DNA of 64,000 bases. Source: Pagrus major (lineage: Eukaryota; Chordata; Actinopteri; Spariformes; Sparidae). The notes below the pieces were generated by a model. The model had not been told where the DNA came from. It did no database searches and was given only the letters and a program-made list of their open reading frames with translations. The position numbers and the translations under genes are program-made. The DNA lies in contig NC_133238.1 of assembly GCF_040436345.1 (NCBI RefSeq), forward strand, positions 3,261,267-3,325,266, read 5' to 3'. Below are positions 21,760 to 34,969 of the stretch, piece after piece (the first letter of the stretch is position 1; each line of letters opens with the position of its first letter).

Positions 21760-21842
21760 GTCAGGATGGCCGAGCGGTCTAAGGCGCTGCGTTCAGGTCG
21801 CAGTCTCCCCTGGAGGCGTGGGTTCGAATCCCACTTCTGACA
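21760..21842 (+). tRNA. trnal-cag: tRNA-Leu (CAG), unit 12
   Basis: Consensus gene; the spacer carries the cagtagg marker (22105). Confidence 0.96.
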
Positions 21843-22417
21843 TGCCGTGTTTTTCACTGGAACTGTTTCTTCTAACGTGATATCTGGAAAGAAAAGTCGG
21901 CAATATATGCGTGTTGGCAGTTCTGACATAACCCCTGTACAAGGCGCAACGTTATTCATTTCTGTTTGCGCACTTTGTTCCCTGAGCAAAGAATAGTCTC
22001 GTTTGTCTTTCTCAACTTGCCTTTTTATTGGAGCTTTGGTCCCGCCGCAATTAATAGCAGTCAATCACGGTCCCGACTTTTGAGTTTGTATGCGAAAGGC
22101 CAGTAGGTCAACAATCTCAAGCTGTGAGGTGTAAACTTGCCAGTTTGTTGTTGTCTCCAGTAGCCCTATTTGGTGCTGGATTAATTGTTTGTGGGATTTC
22201 CTTGAGAACAATGTCTAAAGTTGGCATTTCCCACAGCTGCTGTCGACTGTGACCAGTCAGCTAACTAATTCAAGTAAGTTGGCGCGTAAAGTTAGCATTT
22301 TTAACGTGTTATCTTCTGTGTCACTGGTATTGATGCATGCCTTCTTTGTAGTACATGAGAAAGACGCAATAACACGTTCCAAAAGCGTTCTACAGCGATC
22401 AGGGGGAGCTCTTCTGA

Positions 22418-22489
22418 GGTTCCATGGTGTAATGGTTAGCACTCTGGACTCTGAATCCAGCGATCCGAGTTCAAATCTCGGTGGGACCT
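22418..22489 (+). tRNA. trnaq-cug: tRNA-Gln (CTG), unit 12
   Basis: Consensus gene. Confidence 0.96.
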
Positions 22490-23321
22490 GGTTTTAAATG
22501 TTACAGGGCCTCGTGGGCGTTCCCACTGTAAACCATAAGGTGGCAACACAGTTGTTCCAGGTACCCCTAAGTCCCGATACGAGCAGGTGTTCACTGTCGT
22601 CCAATCAACCCTAGAGACTTGGGATTCCAAATGTGATAGAAGAGGAAGGAGTGAAATGGATTCCAGTTACATTATTTGTGCACACTTTGGATTCTGTCTC
22701 ATTCTCACCACAAAAGTGAGGCTTCACCGAACTTGCTGCGTCTGGGTGTCTGTGCTCATCGTTGAAAGGCCAGCATACTGCGAGCGGTGGGGCGGTTGAA
22801 CAGCCATGAAACACCGTCCGGCCAGCTTTGCAACGTCGGATGATGGGCTGTGTCCGAGCGTTTCTGTGACTTTCTATTGCCTGAAATGCCGTTGGGGCGG
22901 TTCACTTGGCTAACGTTGGCTGAAAAGCTGATCTTCAAGTGGGAGATGCGCCAACGGTCGGGTTAACGAGGGTGTTGAAGACGTTTCACGTCTCATCTGA
23001 AAGGACTTTTCAGTTTTTACGGCCTGGTGGGGAGGCCCTGGTTGCCTTGGTTGAAAACTTAGATACACCAGGAGCTGGATGTCTGAAAACCGTCGCAGAC
23101 ATGTACAAAGAAGTTGAATAGACTACGAATGAACCAACCAGGAATGTGTGCCTGCATGTATTGTCAACGCAGCGCCTTACTGGATGACCCTGCGATACCG
23201 TAAAAGTTGAGCATTGATATGTGACAGCACAGTCGCTATAATGTGTCACATGATGGCAGATGTAATGTACCGTCTGCCCGTACACTTTGGAATTTCCCCT
23301 GAAAGACAAAAGCCTTTTAAG

Positions 23322-23404
23322 GTCAGGATGGCCGAGCGGTCTAAGGCGCTGCGTTCAGGTCGCAGTCTCCCCTGGAGGCGTGGGTTCGAATCCCACTTCT
23401 GACA
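23322..23404 (+). tRNA. trnal-cag: tRNA-Leu (CAG), unit 13
   Basis: Consensus gene at the start of a short unit with CTCGAG in its spacer. Confidence 0.96.
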
Positions 23405-23979
23405 TGCCGTGTTTTTCACTGGAACTGTTTCTTCTAACGTGATATCTGGAAAGAAAAGTCGGCAATATATGCGTGTTGGCAGTTCTGACATAACCCCTGT
23501 ACAAGGCGCAACGTTATTCATTTCTGTTTGCGCACTTTGTTCCCTGAGCAAAGAATAGTCTCGTTTGTCTTTCTCAACTTGCCTTTTTATTGGAGCTTTG
23601 GTCCCGCCGCAATTAATAGCAGTCAATCACGGTCCCGACTTTTGAGTTTGTATGCGAAAGGCCAGTGGGTCAACAATCTCGAGCTGTGAGGTGTAAACTT
23701 GCCAGTTTGTTGTTGTCTCCAGTAGCCCTATTTGGTGCTGGATTAATTGTTTGTGGGATTTCCTTGAGAACAATGTCTAAAGTTGGCATTTCCCACAGCT
23801 GCTGTCGACTGTGACCAGTCAGCTAACTAATTCAAGTAAGTTGGCGCGTAAAGTTAGCATTTTTAACGTGTTATCTTCTGTGTCACTGGTATTGATGCAT
23901 GCCTTCTTTGTAGTACATGAGAAAGACGCAATAACACGTTCCAAAAGCGTTCTACAGCGATCAGGGGGAGCTCTTCTGA

Positions 23980-24051
23980 GGTTCCATGGTGTAATGGTTA
24001 GCACTCTGGACTCTGAATCCAGCGATCCGAGTTCAAATCTCGGTGGGACCT
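23980..24051 (+). tRNA. trnaq-cug: tRNA-Gln (CTG), unit 13
   Basis: Consensus gene. The downstream spacer has accgc (24272) and lacks the 17-bp block. Confidence 0.96.
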
Positions 24052-24866
24052 GGTTTTAAATGTTACAGGGCCTCGTGGGCGTTCCCACTGTAAACCATAA
24101 GGTGGCAACACAGTTGTTCCAGGTACCCCTAAGTCCCGATACGAGCAGGTGTTCACTGTCGTCCAATCAACCCTAGAGACTTGGGATTCCAAATGTGATA
24201 GAAGAGGAAGGAGTGAAATGGATTCCAGTTACATTATTTGTGCACACTTTGGATTCTGTCTCATTCTCACCGCAAAAGTGAGGCTTCACCGAACTTGCTG
24301 CGTCTGGGTGTCTGTGCTCATCGTTGAAAGGCCAGCATACTGCGAGCGGTGGGGCGGTTGAACAGCCATGAAACACCGTCCGGCCAGCTTTGCTGTGTCC
24401 GAGCGTTTCTGTGACTTTCTATTGCCTGAAATGCCGTTGGGACGGTTCACTTGGCTAACGTTGGCTGAAAAGCTGATCTTCAAGTGGGAGATGCGCCAAC
24501 GGTCGGGTTAACGAGGGTGTTGAAGACGTTTCACGTCTCATCTGAAAGGACTTTTCAGTTTTTACGGCCTGGTGGGGAGGCCCTGGTTGCCTTGGTTGAA
24601 AACTTAGATACACCAGGAGCTGGATGTCTGAAAACCGTCGCAGACATGTACAAAGAAGTTGAATAGACTACGAATGAACCAACCAGGAATGTGTGCCTGC
24701 ATGTATTGTCAACGCAGCGCCTTACTGGATGACCCTGCGATACCGTAAAAGTTGAGCATTGATATGTGACAGCACAGTCGCTATAATGTGTCACATGATG
24801 GCAGATGTAATGTACCGTCTGCCCGTACACTTTGGAATTTCCCCTGAAAGACAAAAGCCTTTTAAG

Positions 24867-24949
24867 GTCAGGATGGCCGAGCGGTCTAAGGCGCTGCGTT
24901 CAGGTCGCAGTCTCCCCTGGAGGCGTGGGTTCGAATCCCACTTCTGACA
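24867..24949 (+). tRNA. trnal-cag: tRNA-Leu (CAG), unit 14, interrupted terminator
   Basis: Consensus gene body. The T5 run is broken to T-C-TTT by a C at 24958; the next run of four or more T is at 25129-25133, about 180 nt past the tRNA end. Confidence 0.95.
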
Positions 24950-24956
24950 TGCCGTG

Positions 24957-24961
24957 TCTTT
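24957..24961 (+). terminator. Interrupted Pol III terminator (TCTTT), unit 14
   Basis: A C inside the T run leaves only TTT, below the usual T4 minimum for vertebrate Pol III. Longer precursors from this copy are expected. Confidence 0.7.
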
Positions 24962-25524
24962 CACTGGAACTGTTTCTTCTAACGTGATATCTGGAAAGAA
25001 AAGTCGGCAATATATGCGTGTTGGCAGTTCTGACATAACCCCTGTACAAGGCGCAACGTTATTCATTTCTGTTTGCGCACTTTGTTCCCTGAGCAAAGAA
25101 TAGTCTCGTTTGTCTTTCTCAACTTGCCTTTTTATTGGAGCTTTGGTCCCGCCGCAATTAATAGCAGTCAATCACGGTCCCGACTTTTGAGTTTGTATGC
25201 GAAAGGCCAGTGGGTCAACAATCTCAAGCTGTGAGGTGTAAACTTGCCAGTTTGTTGTTGTCTCCAGTAGCCCTATTTGGTGCTGGATTAATTGTTTGTG
25301 GGATTTCCTTGAGAACAATGTCTAAAGTTGGCATTTCCCACAGCTGCTGTCGACTGTGACCAGTCAGCTAACTAATTCAAGTAAGTTGGCGCGTAAAGTT
25401 AGCATTTTTAACGTGTTATCTTCTGTGTCACTGGTATTGATGCATGCCTTCTTTGTAGTACATGAGAAAGACGCAATAACACGTTCCAAAAGCGTTCTAC
25501 AGCGATCAGGGGGAGCTCTTCTGA

Positions 25525-25596
25525 GGTTCCATGGTGTAATGGTTAGCACTCTGGACTCTGAATCCAGCGATCCGAGTTCAAATCTCGGTGGGACCT
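25525..25596 (+). tRNA. trnaq-cug: tRNA-Gln (CTG), unit 14
   Basis: Consensus gene; return to the long unit type. Confidence 0.96.
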
Positions 25597-26428
25597 GGTT
25601 TTAAATGTTACAGGGCCTCGTGGGCGTTCCCACTGTAAACCATAAGGTGGCAACACAGTTGTTCCAGGTACCCCTAAGTCCCGATACGAGCAGGTGTTCA
25701 CTGTCGTCCAATCAACCCTAGAGACTTGGGATTCCAAATGTGATAGAAGAGGAAGGAGTGAAATGGATTCCAGTTACATTATTTGTGCACACTTTGGATT
25801 CTGTCTCATTCTCACCACAAAAGTGAGGCTTCACCGAACTTGCTGCGTCTGGGTGTCTGTGCTCATCGTTGAAAGGCCAGCATACTGCGAGCGGTGGGGC
25901 GGTTGAACAGCCATGAAACACCGTCCGGCCAGCTTTGCAACGTCGGATGATGGGCTGTGTCCGAGCGTTTCTGTGACTTTCTATTGCCTGAAATGCCGTT
26001 GGGGCGGTTCACTTGGCTAACGTTGGCTGAAAAGCTGATCTTCAAGTGGGAGATGCGCCAACGGTCGGGTTAACGAGGGTGTTGAAGACGTTTCACGTCT
26101 CATCTGAAAGGACTTTTCAGTTTTTACGGCCTGGTGGGGAGGCCCTGGTTGCCTTGGTTGAAAACTTAGATACACCAGGAGCTGGATGTCTGAAAACCGT
26201 CGCAGACATGTACAAAGAAGTTGAATAGACTACGAATGAACCAACCAGGAATGTGTGCCTGCATGTATTGTCAACGCAGCGCCTTACTGGATGACCCTGC
26301 GATACCGTAAAAGTTGAGCATTGATATGTGACAGCACAGTCGCTATAATGTGTCACATGATGGCAGATGTAATGTACCGTCTGCCCGTACACTTTGGAAT
26401 TTCCCCTGAAAGACAAAAGCCTTTTAAG

Positions 26429-26511
26429 GTCAGGATGGCCGAGCGGTCTAAGGCGCTGCGTTCAGGTCGCAGTCTCCCCTGGAGGCGTGGGTTCGAATCC
26501 CACTTCTGACA
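26429..26511 (+). tRNA. trnal-cag: tRNA-Leu (CAG), unit 15
   Basis: Consensus gene; plain long unit, last of block A. Confidence 0.96.
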
Positions 26512-27086
26512 TGCCGTGTTTTTCACTGGAACTGTTTCTTCTAACGTGATATCTGGAAAGAAAAGTCGGCAATATATGCGTGTTGGCAGTTCTGACATAA
26601 CCCCTGTACAAGGCGCAACGTTATTCATTTCTGTTTGCGCACTTTGTTCCCTGAGCAAAGAATAGTCTCGTTTGTCTTTCTCAACTTGCCTTTTTATTGG
26701 AGCTTTGGTCCCGCCGCAATTAATAGCAGTCAATCACGGTCCCGACTTTTGAGTTTGTATGCGAAAGGCCAGTGGGTCAACAATCTCAAGCTGTGAGGTG
26801 TAAACTTGCCAGTTTGTTGTTGTCTCCAGTAGCCCTATTTGGTGCTGGATTAATTGTTTGTGGGATTTCCTTGAGAACAATGTCTAAAGTTGGCATTTCC
26901 CACAGCTGCTGTCGACTGTGACCAGTCAGCTAACTAATTCAAGTAAGTTGGCGCGTAAAGTTAGCATTTTTAACGTGTTATCTTCTGTGTCACTGGTATT
27001 GATGCATGCCTTCTTTGTAGTACATGAGAAAGACGCAATAACACGTTCCAAAAGCGTTCTACAGCGATCAGGGGGAGCTCTTCTGA

Positions 27087-27158
27087 GGTTCCATGGTGTA
27101 ATGGTTAGCACTCTGGACTCTGAATCCAGCGATCCGAGTTCAAATCTCGGTGGGACCT
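27087..27158 (+). tRNA. trnaq-cug: tRNA-Gln (CTG), unit 15
   Basis: Consensus gene. Confidence 0.96.
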
Positions 27159-27990
27159 GGTTTTAAATGTTACAGGGCCTCGTGGGCGTTCCCACTGTAA
27201 ACCATAAGGTGGCAACACAGTTGTTCCAGGTACCCCTAAGTCCCGATACGAGCAGGTGTTCACTGTCGTCCAATCAACCCTAGAGACTTGGGATTCCAAA
27301 TGTGATAGAAGAGGAAGGAGTGAAATGGATTCCAGTTACATTATTTGTGCACACTTTGGATTCTGTCTCATTCTCACCACAAAAGTGAGGCTTCACCGAA
27401 CTTGCTGCGTCTGGGTGTCTGTGCTCATCGTTGAAAGGCCAGCATACTGCGAGCGGTGGGGCGGTTGAACAGCCATGAAACACCGTCCGGCCAGCTTTGC
27501 AACGTCGGATGATGGGCTGTGTCCGAGCGTTTCTGTGACTTTCTATTGCCTGAAATGCCGTTGGGGCGGTTCACTTGGCTAACGTTGGCTGAAAAGCTGA
27601 TCTTCAAGTGGGAGATGCGCCAACGGTCGGGTTAACGAGGGTGTTGAAGACGTTTCACGTCTCATCTGAAAGGACTTTTCAGTTTTTACGGCCTGGTGGG
27701 GAGGCCCTGGTTGCCTTGGTTGAAAACTTAGATACACCAGGAGCTGGATGTCTGAAAACCGTCGCAGACATGTACAAAGAAGTTGAATAGACTACGAATG
27801 AACCAACCAGGAATGTGTGCCTGCATGTATTGTCAACGCAGCGCCTTACTGGATGACCCTGCGATACCGTAAAAGTTGAGCATTGATATGTGACAGCACA
27901 GTCGCTATAATGTGTCACATGATGGCAGATGTAATGTACCGTCTGCCCGTACACTTTGGAATTTCCCCTGAAAGACAAAAGCCTTTTAAG

Positions 27991-28073
27991 GTCAGGATGG
28001 CCGAGCGGTCTAAGGCGCTGCGTTCAGGTCGCAGTCTCCCCTGGAGGCGTGGGTTCGAATCCCACTTCTGACA
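27991..28073 (+). tRNA. trnal-cag: tRNA-Leu (CAG), unit 16
   Basis: Consensus gene; cacggg marker at 28089 opens block B. Confidence 0.96.
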
Positions 28074-28648
28074 TGCCGTGTTTTTCACGGGAACTGTTTC
28101 TTCTAACGTGATATCTGGAAAGAAAAGTCGGCAATATATGCGTGTTGGCAGTTCTGACATAACCCCTGTACAAGGCGCAACGTTATTCATTTCTGTTTGC
28201 GCACTTTGTTCCCTGAGCAAAGAATAGTCTCGTTTGTCTTTCTCAACTTGCCTTTTTATTGGAGCTTTGGTCCCGCCGCAATTAATAGCAGTCAATCACG
28301 GTCCCGACTTTTGAGTTTGTATGCGAAAGGCCAGTGGGTCAACAATCTCAAGCTGTGAGGTGTAAACTTGCCAGTTTGTTGTTGTCTCCAGTAGCCCTAT
28401 TTGGTGCTGGATTAATTGTTTGTGGGATTTCCTTGAGAACAATGTCTAAAGTTGGCATTTCCCACAGCTGCTGTCGACTGTGACCAGTCAGCTAACTAAT
28501 TCAAGTAAGTTGGCGCGTAAAGTTAGCATTTTTAACGTGTTATCTTCTGTGTCACTGGTATTGATGCATGCCTTCTTTGTAGTACATGAGAAAGACGCAA
28601 TAACACGTTCCAAAAGCGTTCTACAGCGATCAGGGGGAGCTCTTCTGA

Positions 28649-28720
28649 GGTTCCATGGTGTAATGGTTAGCACTCTGGACTCTGAATCCAGCGATCCGAG
28701 TTCAAATCTCGGTGGGACCT
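28649..28720 (+). tRNA. trnaq-cug: tRNA-Gln (CTG), unit 16
   Basis: Consensus gene. Confidence 0.96.
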
Positions 28721-29552
28721 GGTTTTAAATGTTACAGGGCCTCGTGGGCGTTCCCACTGTAAACCATAAGGTGGCAACACAGTTGTTCCAGGTACCCCTA
28801 AGTCCCGATACGAGCAGGTGTTCACTGTCGTCCAATCAACCCTAGAGACTTGGGATTCCAAATGTGATAGAAGAGGAAGGAGTGAAATGGATTCCAGTTA
28901 CATTATTTGTGCACACTTTGGATTCTGTCTCATTCTCACCACAAAAGTGAGGCTTCACCGAACTTGCTGCGTCTGGGTGTCTGTGCTCATCGTTGAAAGG
29001 CCAGCATACTGCGAGCGGTGGGGCGGTTGAACAGCCATGAAACACCGTCCGGCCAGCTTTGCAACGTCGGATGATGGGCTGTGTCCGAGCGTTTCTGTGA
29101 CTTTCTATTGCCTGAAATGCCGTTGGGGCGGTTCACTTGGCTAACGTTGGCTGAAAAGCTGATCTTCAAGTGGGAGATGCGCCAACGGTCGGGTTAACGA
29201 GGGTGTTGAAGACGTTTCACGTCTCATCTGAAAGGACTTTTCAGTTTTTACGGCCTGGTGGGGAGGCCCTGGTTGCCTTGGTTGAAAACTTAGATACACC
29301 AGGAGCTGGATGTCTGAAAACCGTCGCAGACATGTACAAAGAAGTTGAATAGACTACGAATGAACCAACCAGGAATGTGTGCCTGCATGTATTGTCAACG
29401 CAGCGCCTTACTGGATGACCCTGCGATACCGTAAAAGTTGAGCATTGATATGTGACAGCACAGTCGCTATAATGTGTCACATGATGGCAGATGTAATGTA
29501 CCGTCTGCCCGTACACTTTGGAATTTCCCCTGAAAGACAAAAGCCTTTTAAG

Positions 29553-29635
29553 GTCAGGATGGCCGAGCGGTCTAAGGCGCTGCGTTCAGGTCGCAGTCTC
29601 CCCTGGAGGCGTGGGTTCGAATCCCACTTCTGACA
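29553..29635 (+). tRNA. trnal-cag: tRNA-Leu (CAG), unit 17
   Basis: Consensus gene. Confidence 0.96.
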
Positions 29636-30210
29636 TGCCGTGTTTTTCACTGGAACTGTTTCTTCTAACGTGATATCTGGAAAGAAAAGTCGGCAATATA
29701 TGCGTGTTGGCAGTTCTGACATAACCCCTGTACAAGGCGCAACGTTATTCATTTCTGTTTGCGCACTTTGTTCCCTGAGCAAAGAATAGTCTCGTTTGTC
29801 TTTCTCAACTTGCCTTTTTATTGGAGCTTTGGTCCCGCCGCAATTAATAGCAGTCAATCACGGTCCCGACTTTTGAGTTTGTATGCGAAAGGCCAGTGGG
29901 TCAACAATCTCAAGCTGTGAGGTGTAAACTTGCCAGTTTGTTGTTGTCTCCAGTAGCCCTATTTGGTGCTGGATTAATTGTTTGTGGGATTTCCTTGAGA
30001 ACAATGTCTAAAGTTGGCATTTCCCACAGCTGCTGTCGACTGTGACCAGTCAGCTAACTAATTCAAGTAAGTTGGCGCGTAAAGTTAGCATTTTTAACGT
30101 GTTATCTTCTGTGTCACTGGTATTGATGCATGCCTTCTTTGTAGTACATGAGAAAGACGCAATAACACGTTCCAAAAGCGTTCTACAGCGATCAGGGGGA
30201 GCTCTTCTGA

Positions 30211-30282
30211 GGTTCCATGGTGTAATGGTTAGCACTCTGGACTCTGAATCCAGCGATCCGAGTTCAAATCTCGGTGGGACCT
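30211..30282 (+). tRNA. trnaq-cug: tRNA-Gln (CTG), unit 17
   Basis: Consensus gene; stem-loop bulge variant A at 30306. Confidence 0.96.
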
Positions 30283-31114
30283 GGTTTTAAATGTTACAGG
30301 GCCTCATGGGCGTTCCCACTGTAAACCATAAGGTGGCAACACAGTTGTTCCAGGTACCCCTAAGTCCCGATACGAGCAGGTGTTCACTGTCGTCCAATCA
30401 ACCCTAGAGACTTGGGATTCCAAATGTGATAGAAGAGGAAGGAGTGAAATGGATTCCAGTTACATTATTTGTGCACACTTTGGATTCTGTCTCATTCTCA
30501 CCACAAAAGTGAGGCTTCACCGAACTTGCTGCGTCTGGGTGTCTGTGCTCATCGTTGAAAGGCCAGCATACTGCGAGCGGTGGGGCGGTTGAACAGCCAT
30601 GAAACACCGTCCGGCCAGCTTTGCAACGTCGGATGATGGGCTGTGTCCGAGCGTTTCTGTGACTTTCTATTGCCTGAAATGCCGTTGGGGCGGTTCACTT
30701 GGCTAACGTTGGCTGAAAAGCTGATCTTCAAGTGGGAGATGCGCCAACGGTCGGGTTAACGAGGGTGTTGAAGACGTTTCACGTCTCATCTGAAAGGACT
30801 TTTCAGTTTTTACGGCCTGGTGGGGAGGCCCTGGTTGCCTTGGTTGAAAACTTAGATACACCAGGAGCTGGATGTCTGAAAACCGTCGCAGACATGTACA
30901 AAGAAGTTGAATAGACTACGAATGAACCAACCAGGAATGTGTGCCTGCATGTATTGTCAACGCAGCGCCTTACTGGATGACCCTGCGATACCGTAAAAGT
31001 TGAGCATTGATATGTGACAGCACAGTCGCTATAATGTGTCACATGATGGCAGATGTAATGTACCGTCTGCCCGTACACTTTGGAATTTCCCCTGAAAGAC
31101 AAAAGCCTTTTAAG

Positions 31115-31197
31115 GTCAGGATGGCCGAGCGGTCTAAGGCGCTGCGTTCAGGTCGCAGTCTCCCCTGGAGGCGTGGGTTCGAATCCCACTTCTGACA
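31115..31197 (+). tRNA. trnal-cag: tRNA-Leu (CAG), unit 18
   Basis: Consensus gene. This unit looks like a direct duplicate of unit 17. Confidence 0.96.
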
Positions 31198-31772
31198 TGC
31201 CGTGTTTTTCACTGGAACTGTTTCTTCTAACGTGATATCTGGAAAGAAAAGTCGGCAATATATGCGTGTTGGCAGTTCTGACATAACCCCTGTACAAGGC
31301 GCAACGTTATTCATTTCTGTTTGCGCACTTTGTTCCCTGAGCAAAGAATAGTCTCGTTTGTCTTTCTCAACTTGCCTTTTTATTGGAGCTTTGGTCCCGC
31401 CGCAATTAATAGCAGTCAATCACGGTCCCGACTTTTGAGTTTGTATGCGAAAGGCCAGTGGGTCAACAATCTCAAGCTGTGAGGTGTAAACTTGCCAGTT
31501 TGTTGTTGTCTCCAGTAGCCCTATTTGGTGCTGGATTAATTGTTTGTGGGATTTCCTTGAGAACAATGTCTAAAGTTGGCATTTCCCACAGCTGCTGTCG
31601 ACTGTGACCAGTCAGCTAACTAATTCAAGTAAGTTGGCGCGTAAAGTTAGCATTTTTAACGTGTTATCTTCTGTGTCACTGGTATTGATGCATGCCTTCT
31701 TTGTAGTACATGAGAAAGACGCAATAACACGTTCCAAAAGCGTTCTACAGCGATCAGGGGGAGCTCTTCTGA

Positions 31773-31844
31773 GGTTCCATGGTGTAATGGTTAGCACTCT
31801 GGACTCTGAATCCAGCGATCCGAGTTCAAATCTCGGTGGGACCT
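31773..31844 (+). tRNA. trnaq-cug: tRNA-Gln (CTG), unit 18
   Basis: Consensus gene; stem-loop bulge variant A at 31868, as in unit 17. Confidence 0.96.
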
Positions 31845-32676
31845 GGTTTTAAATGTTACAGGGCCTCATGGGCGTTCCCACTGTAAACCATAAGGTGGCA
31901 ACACAGTTGTTCCAGGTACCCCTAAGTCCCGATACGAGCAGGTGTTCACTGTCGTCCAATCAACCCTAGAGACTTGGGATTCCAAATGTGATAGAAGAGG
32001 AAGGAGTGAAATGGATTCCAGTTACATTATTTGTGCACACTTTGGATTCTGTCTCATTCTCACCACAAAAGTGAGGCTTCACCGAACTTGCTGCGTCTGG
32101 GTGTCTGTGCTCATCGTTGAAAGGCCAGCATACTGCGAGCGGTGGGGCGGTTGAACAGCCATGAAACACCGTCCGGCCAGCTTTGCAACGTCGGATGATG
32201 GGCTGTGTCCGAGCGTTTCTGTGACTTTCTATTGCCTGAAATGCCGTTGGGGCGGTTCACTTGGCTAACGTTGGCTGAAAAGCTGATCTTCAAGTGGGAG
32301 ATGCGCCAACGGTCGGGTTAACGAGGGTGTTGAAGACGTTTCACGTCTCATCTGAAAGGACTTTTCAGTTTTTACGGCCTGGTGGGGAGGCCCTGGTTGC
32401 CTTGGTTGAAAACTTAGATACACCAGGAGCTGGATGTCTGAAAACCGTCGCAGACATGTACAAAGAAGTTGAATAGACTACGAATGAACCAACCAGGAAT
32501 GTGTGCCTGCATGTATTGTCAACGCAGCGCCTTACTGGATGACCCTGCGATACCGTAAAAGTTGAGCATTGATATGTGACAGCACAGTCGCTATAATGTG
32601 TCACATGATGGCAGATGTAATGTACCGTCTGCCCGTACACTTTGGAATTTCCCCTGAAAGACAAAAGCCTTTTAAG

Positions 32677-32760
32677 GTCAGGATGGCCGAGCGGTCTAAG
32701 GCGCTGCGTTCAGGTCGCAGTCTCCCCTGGAGGCGTGGGTTTCGAATCCCACTTCTGACA
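32677..32760 (+). tRNA. trnal-cag: tRNA-Leu (CAG), unit 19, one-base insertion in T arm (possible pseudogene)
   Basis: 84 nt. An extra T (run 32740-32742) makes the T loop 8 nt and splits box B (GGTTTCGAATCC), which should impair TFIIIC binding and the D-T loop contact. A linked A-to-G lies at 32774. Confidence 0.8.
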
Positions 32761-33335
32761 TGCCGTGTTTTTCGCTGGAACTGTTTCTTCTAACGTGATA
32801 TCTGGAAAGAAAAGTCGGCAATATATGCGTGTTGGCAGTTCTGACATAACCCCTGTACAAGGCGCAACGTTATTCATTTCTGTTTGCGCACTTTGTTCCC
32901 TGAGCAAAGAATAGTCTCGTTTGTCTTTCTCAACTTGCCTTTTTATTGGAGCTTTGGTCCCGCCGCAATTAATAGCAGTCAATCACGGTCCCGACTTTTG
33001 AGTTTGTATGCGAAAGGCCAGTGGGTCAACAATCTCAAGCTGTGAGGTGTAAACTTGCCAGTTTGTTGTTGTCTCCAGTAGCCCTATTTGGTGCTGGATT
33101 AATTGTTTGTGGGATTTCCTTGAGAACAATGTCTAAAGTTGGCATTTCCCACAGCTGCTGTCGACTGTGACCAGTCAGCTAACTAATTCAAGTAAGTTGG
33201 CGCGTAAAGTTAGCATTTTTAACGTGTTATCTTCTGTGTCACTGGTATTGATGCATGCCTTCTTTGTAGTACATGAGAAAGACGCAATAACACGTTCCAA
33301 AAGCGTTCTACAGCGATCAGGGGGAGCTCTTCTGA

Positions 33336-33407
33336 GGTTCCATGGTGTAATGGTTAGCACTCTGGACTCTGAATCCAGCGATCCGAGTTCAAATCTCGGT
33401 GGGACCT
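33336..33407 (+). tRNA. trnaq-cug: tRNA-Gln (CTG), unit 19
   Basis: Consensus gene; the partner of a damaged Leu copy is intact. Confidence 0.96.
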
Positions 33408-34239
33408 GGTTTTAAATGTTACAGGGCCTCGTGGGCGTTCCCACTGTAAACCATAAGGTGGCAACACAGTTGTTCCAGGTACCCCTAAGTCCCGATACGA
33501 GCAGGTGTTCACTGTCGTCCAATCAACCCTAGAGACTTGGGATTCCAAATGTGATAGAAGAGGAAGGAGTGAAATGGATTCCAGTTACATTATTTGTGCA
33601 CACTTTGGATTCTGTCTCATTCTCACCACAAAAGTGAGGCTTCACCGAACTTGCTGCGTCTGGGTGTCTGTGCTCATCGTTGAAAGGCCAGCATACTGCG
33701 AGCGGTGGGGCGGTTGAACAGCCATGAAACACCGTCCGGCCAGCTTTGCAACGTCGGATGATGGGCTGTGTCCGAGCGTTTCTGTGACTTTCTATTGCCT
33801 GAAATGCCGTTGGGGCGGTTCACTTGGCTAACGTTGGCTGAAAAGCTGATCTTCAAGTGGGAGATGCGCCAACGGTCGGGTTAACGAGGGTGTTGAAGAC
33901 GTTTCACGTCTCATCTGAAAGGACTTTTCAGTTTTTACGGCCTGGTGGGGAGGCCCTGGTTGCCTTGGTTGAAAACTTAGATACACCAGGAGCTGGATGT
34001 CTGAAAACCGTCGCAGACATGTACAAAGAAGTTGAATAGACTACGAATGAACCAACCAGGAATGTGTGCCTGCATGTATTGTCAACGCAGCGCCTTACTG
34101 GATGACCCTGCGATACCGTAAAAGTTGAGCATTGATATGTGACAGCACAGTCGCTATAATGTGTCACATGATGGCAGATGTAATGTACCGTCTGCCCGTA
34201 CACTTTGGAATTTCCCCTGAAAGACAAAAGCCTTTTAAG

Positions 34240-34322
34240 GTCAGGATGGCCGAGCGGTCTAAGGCGCTGCGTTCAGGTCGCAGTCTCCCCTGGAGGCGTG
34301 GGTTCGAATCCCACTTCTGACA
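34240..34322 (+). tRNA. trnal-cag: tRNA-Leu (CAG), unit 20
   Basis: Consensus gene; plain long unit. Confidence 0.96.
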
Positions 34323-34897
34323 TGCCGTGTTTTTCACTGGAACTGTTTCTTCTAACGTGATATCTGGAAAGAAAAGTCGGCAATATATGCGTGTTGGCAG
34401 TTCTGACATAACCCCTGTACAAGGCGCAACGTTATTCATTTCTGTTTGCGCACTTTGTTCCCTGAGCAAAGAATAGTCTCGTTTGTCTTTCTCAACTTGC
34501 CTTTTTATTGGAGCTTTGGTCCCGCCGCAATTAATAGCAGTCAATCACGGTCCCGACTTTTGAGTTTGTATGCGAAAGGCCAGTGGGTCAACAATCTCAA
34601 GCTGTGAGGTGTAAACTTGCCAGTTTGTTGTTGTCTCCAGTAGCCCTATTTGGTGCTGGATTAATTGTTTGTGGGATTTCCTTGAGAACAATGTCTAAAG
34701 TTGGCATTTCCCACAGCTGCTGTCGACTGTGACCAGTCAGCTAACTAATTCAAGTAAGTTGGCGCGTAAAGTTAGCATTTTTAACGTGTTATCTTCTGTG
34801 TCACTGGTATTGATGCATGCCTTCTTTGTAGTACATGAGAAAGACGCAATAACACGTTCCAAAAGCGTTCTACAGCGATCAGGGGGAGCTCTTCTGA

Positions 34898-34969
34898 GGT
34901 TCCATGGTGTAATGGTTAGCACTCTGGACTCTGAATCCAGCGATCCGAGTTCAAATCTCGGTGGGACCT
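34898..34969 (+). tRNA. trnaq-cug: tRNA-Gln (CTG), unit 20
   Basis: Consensus gene. Confidence 0.96.

Larger units (their letters stand above)
17074..27990 (+). repeat. Higher-order repeat block A (units 9-15)
   Basis: This is a seven-unit block. Its ordered markers are cacggg after Leu (17172), CTCATGGG after Gln (19389), a plain unit, cagtagg (22105), a short unit with CTCGAG and accgc (23680-24400 region), an interrupted Leu terminator (24958), then a plain unit. The same order returns in blocks B and C, each with additional units. Confidence 0.8.
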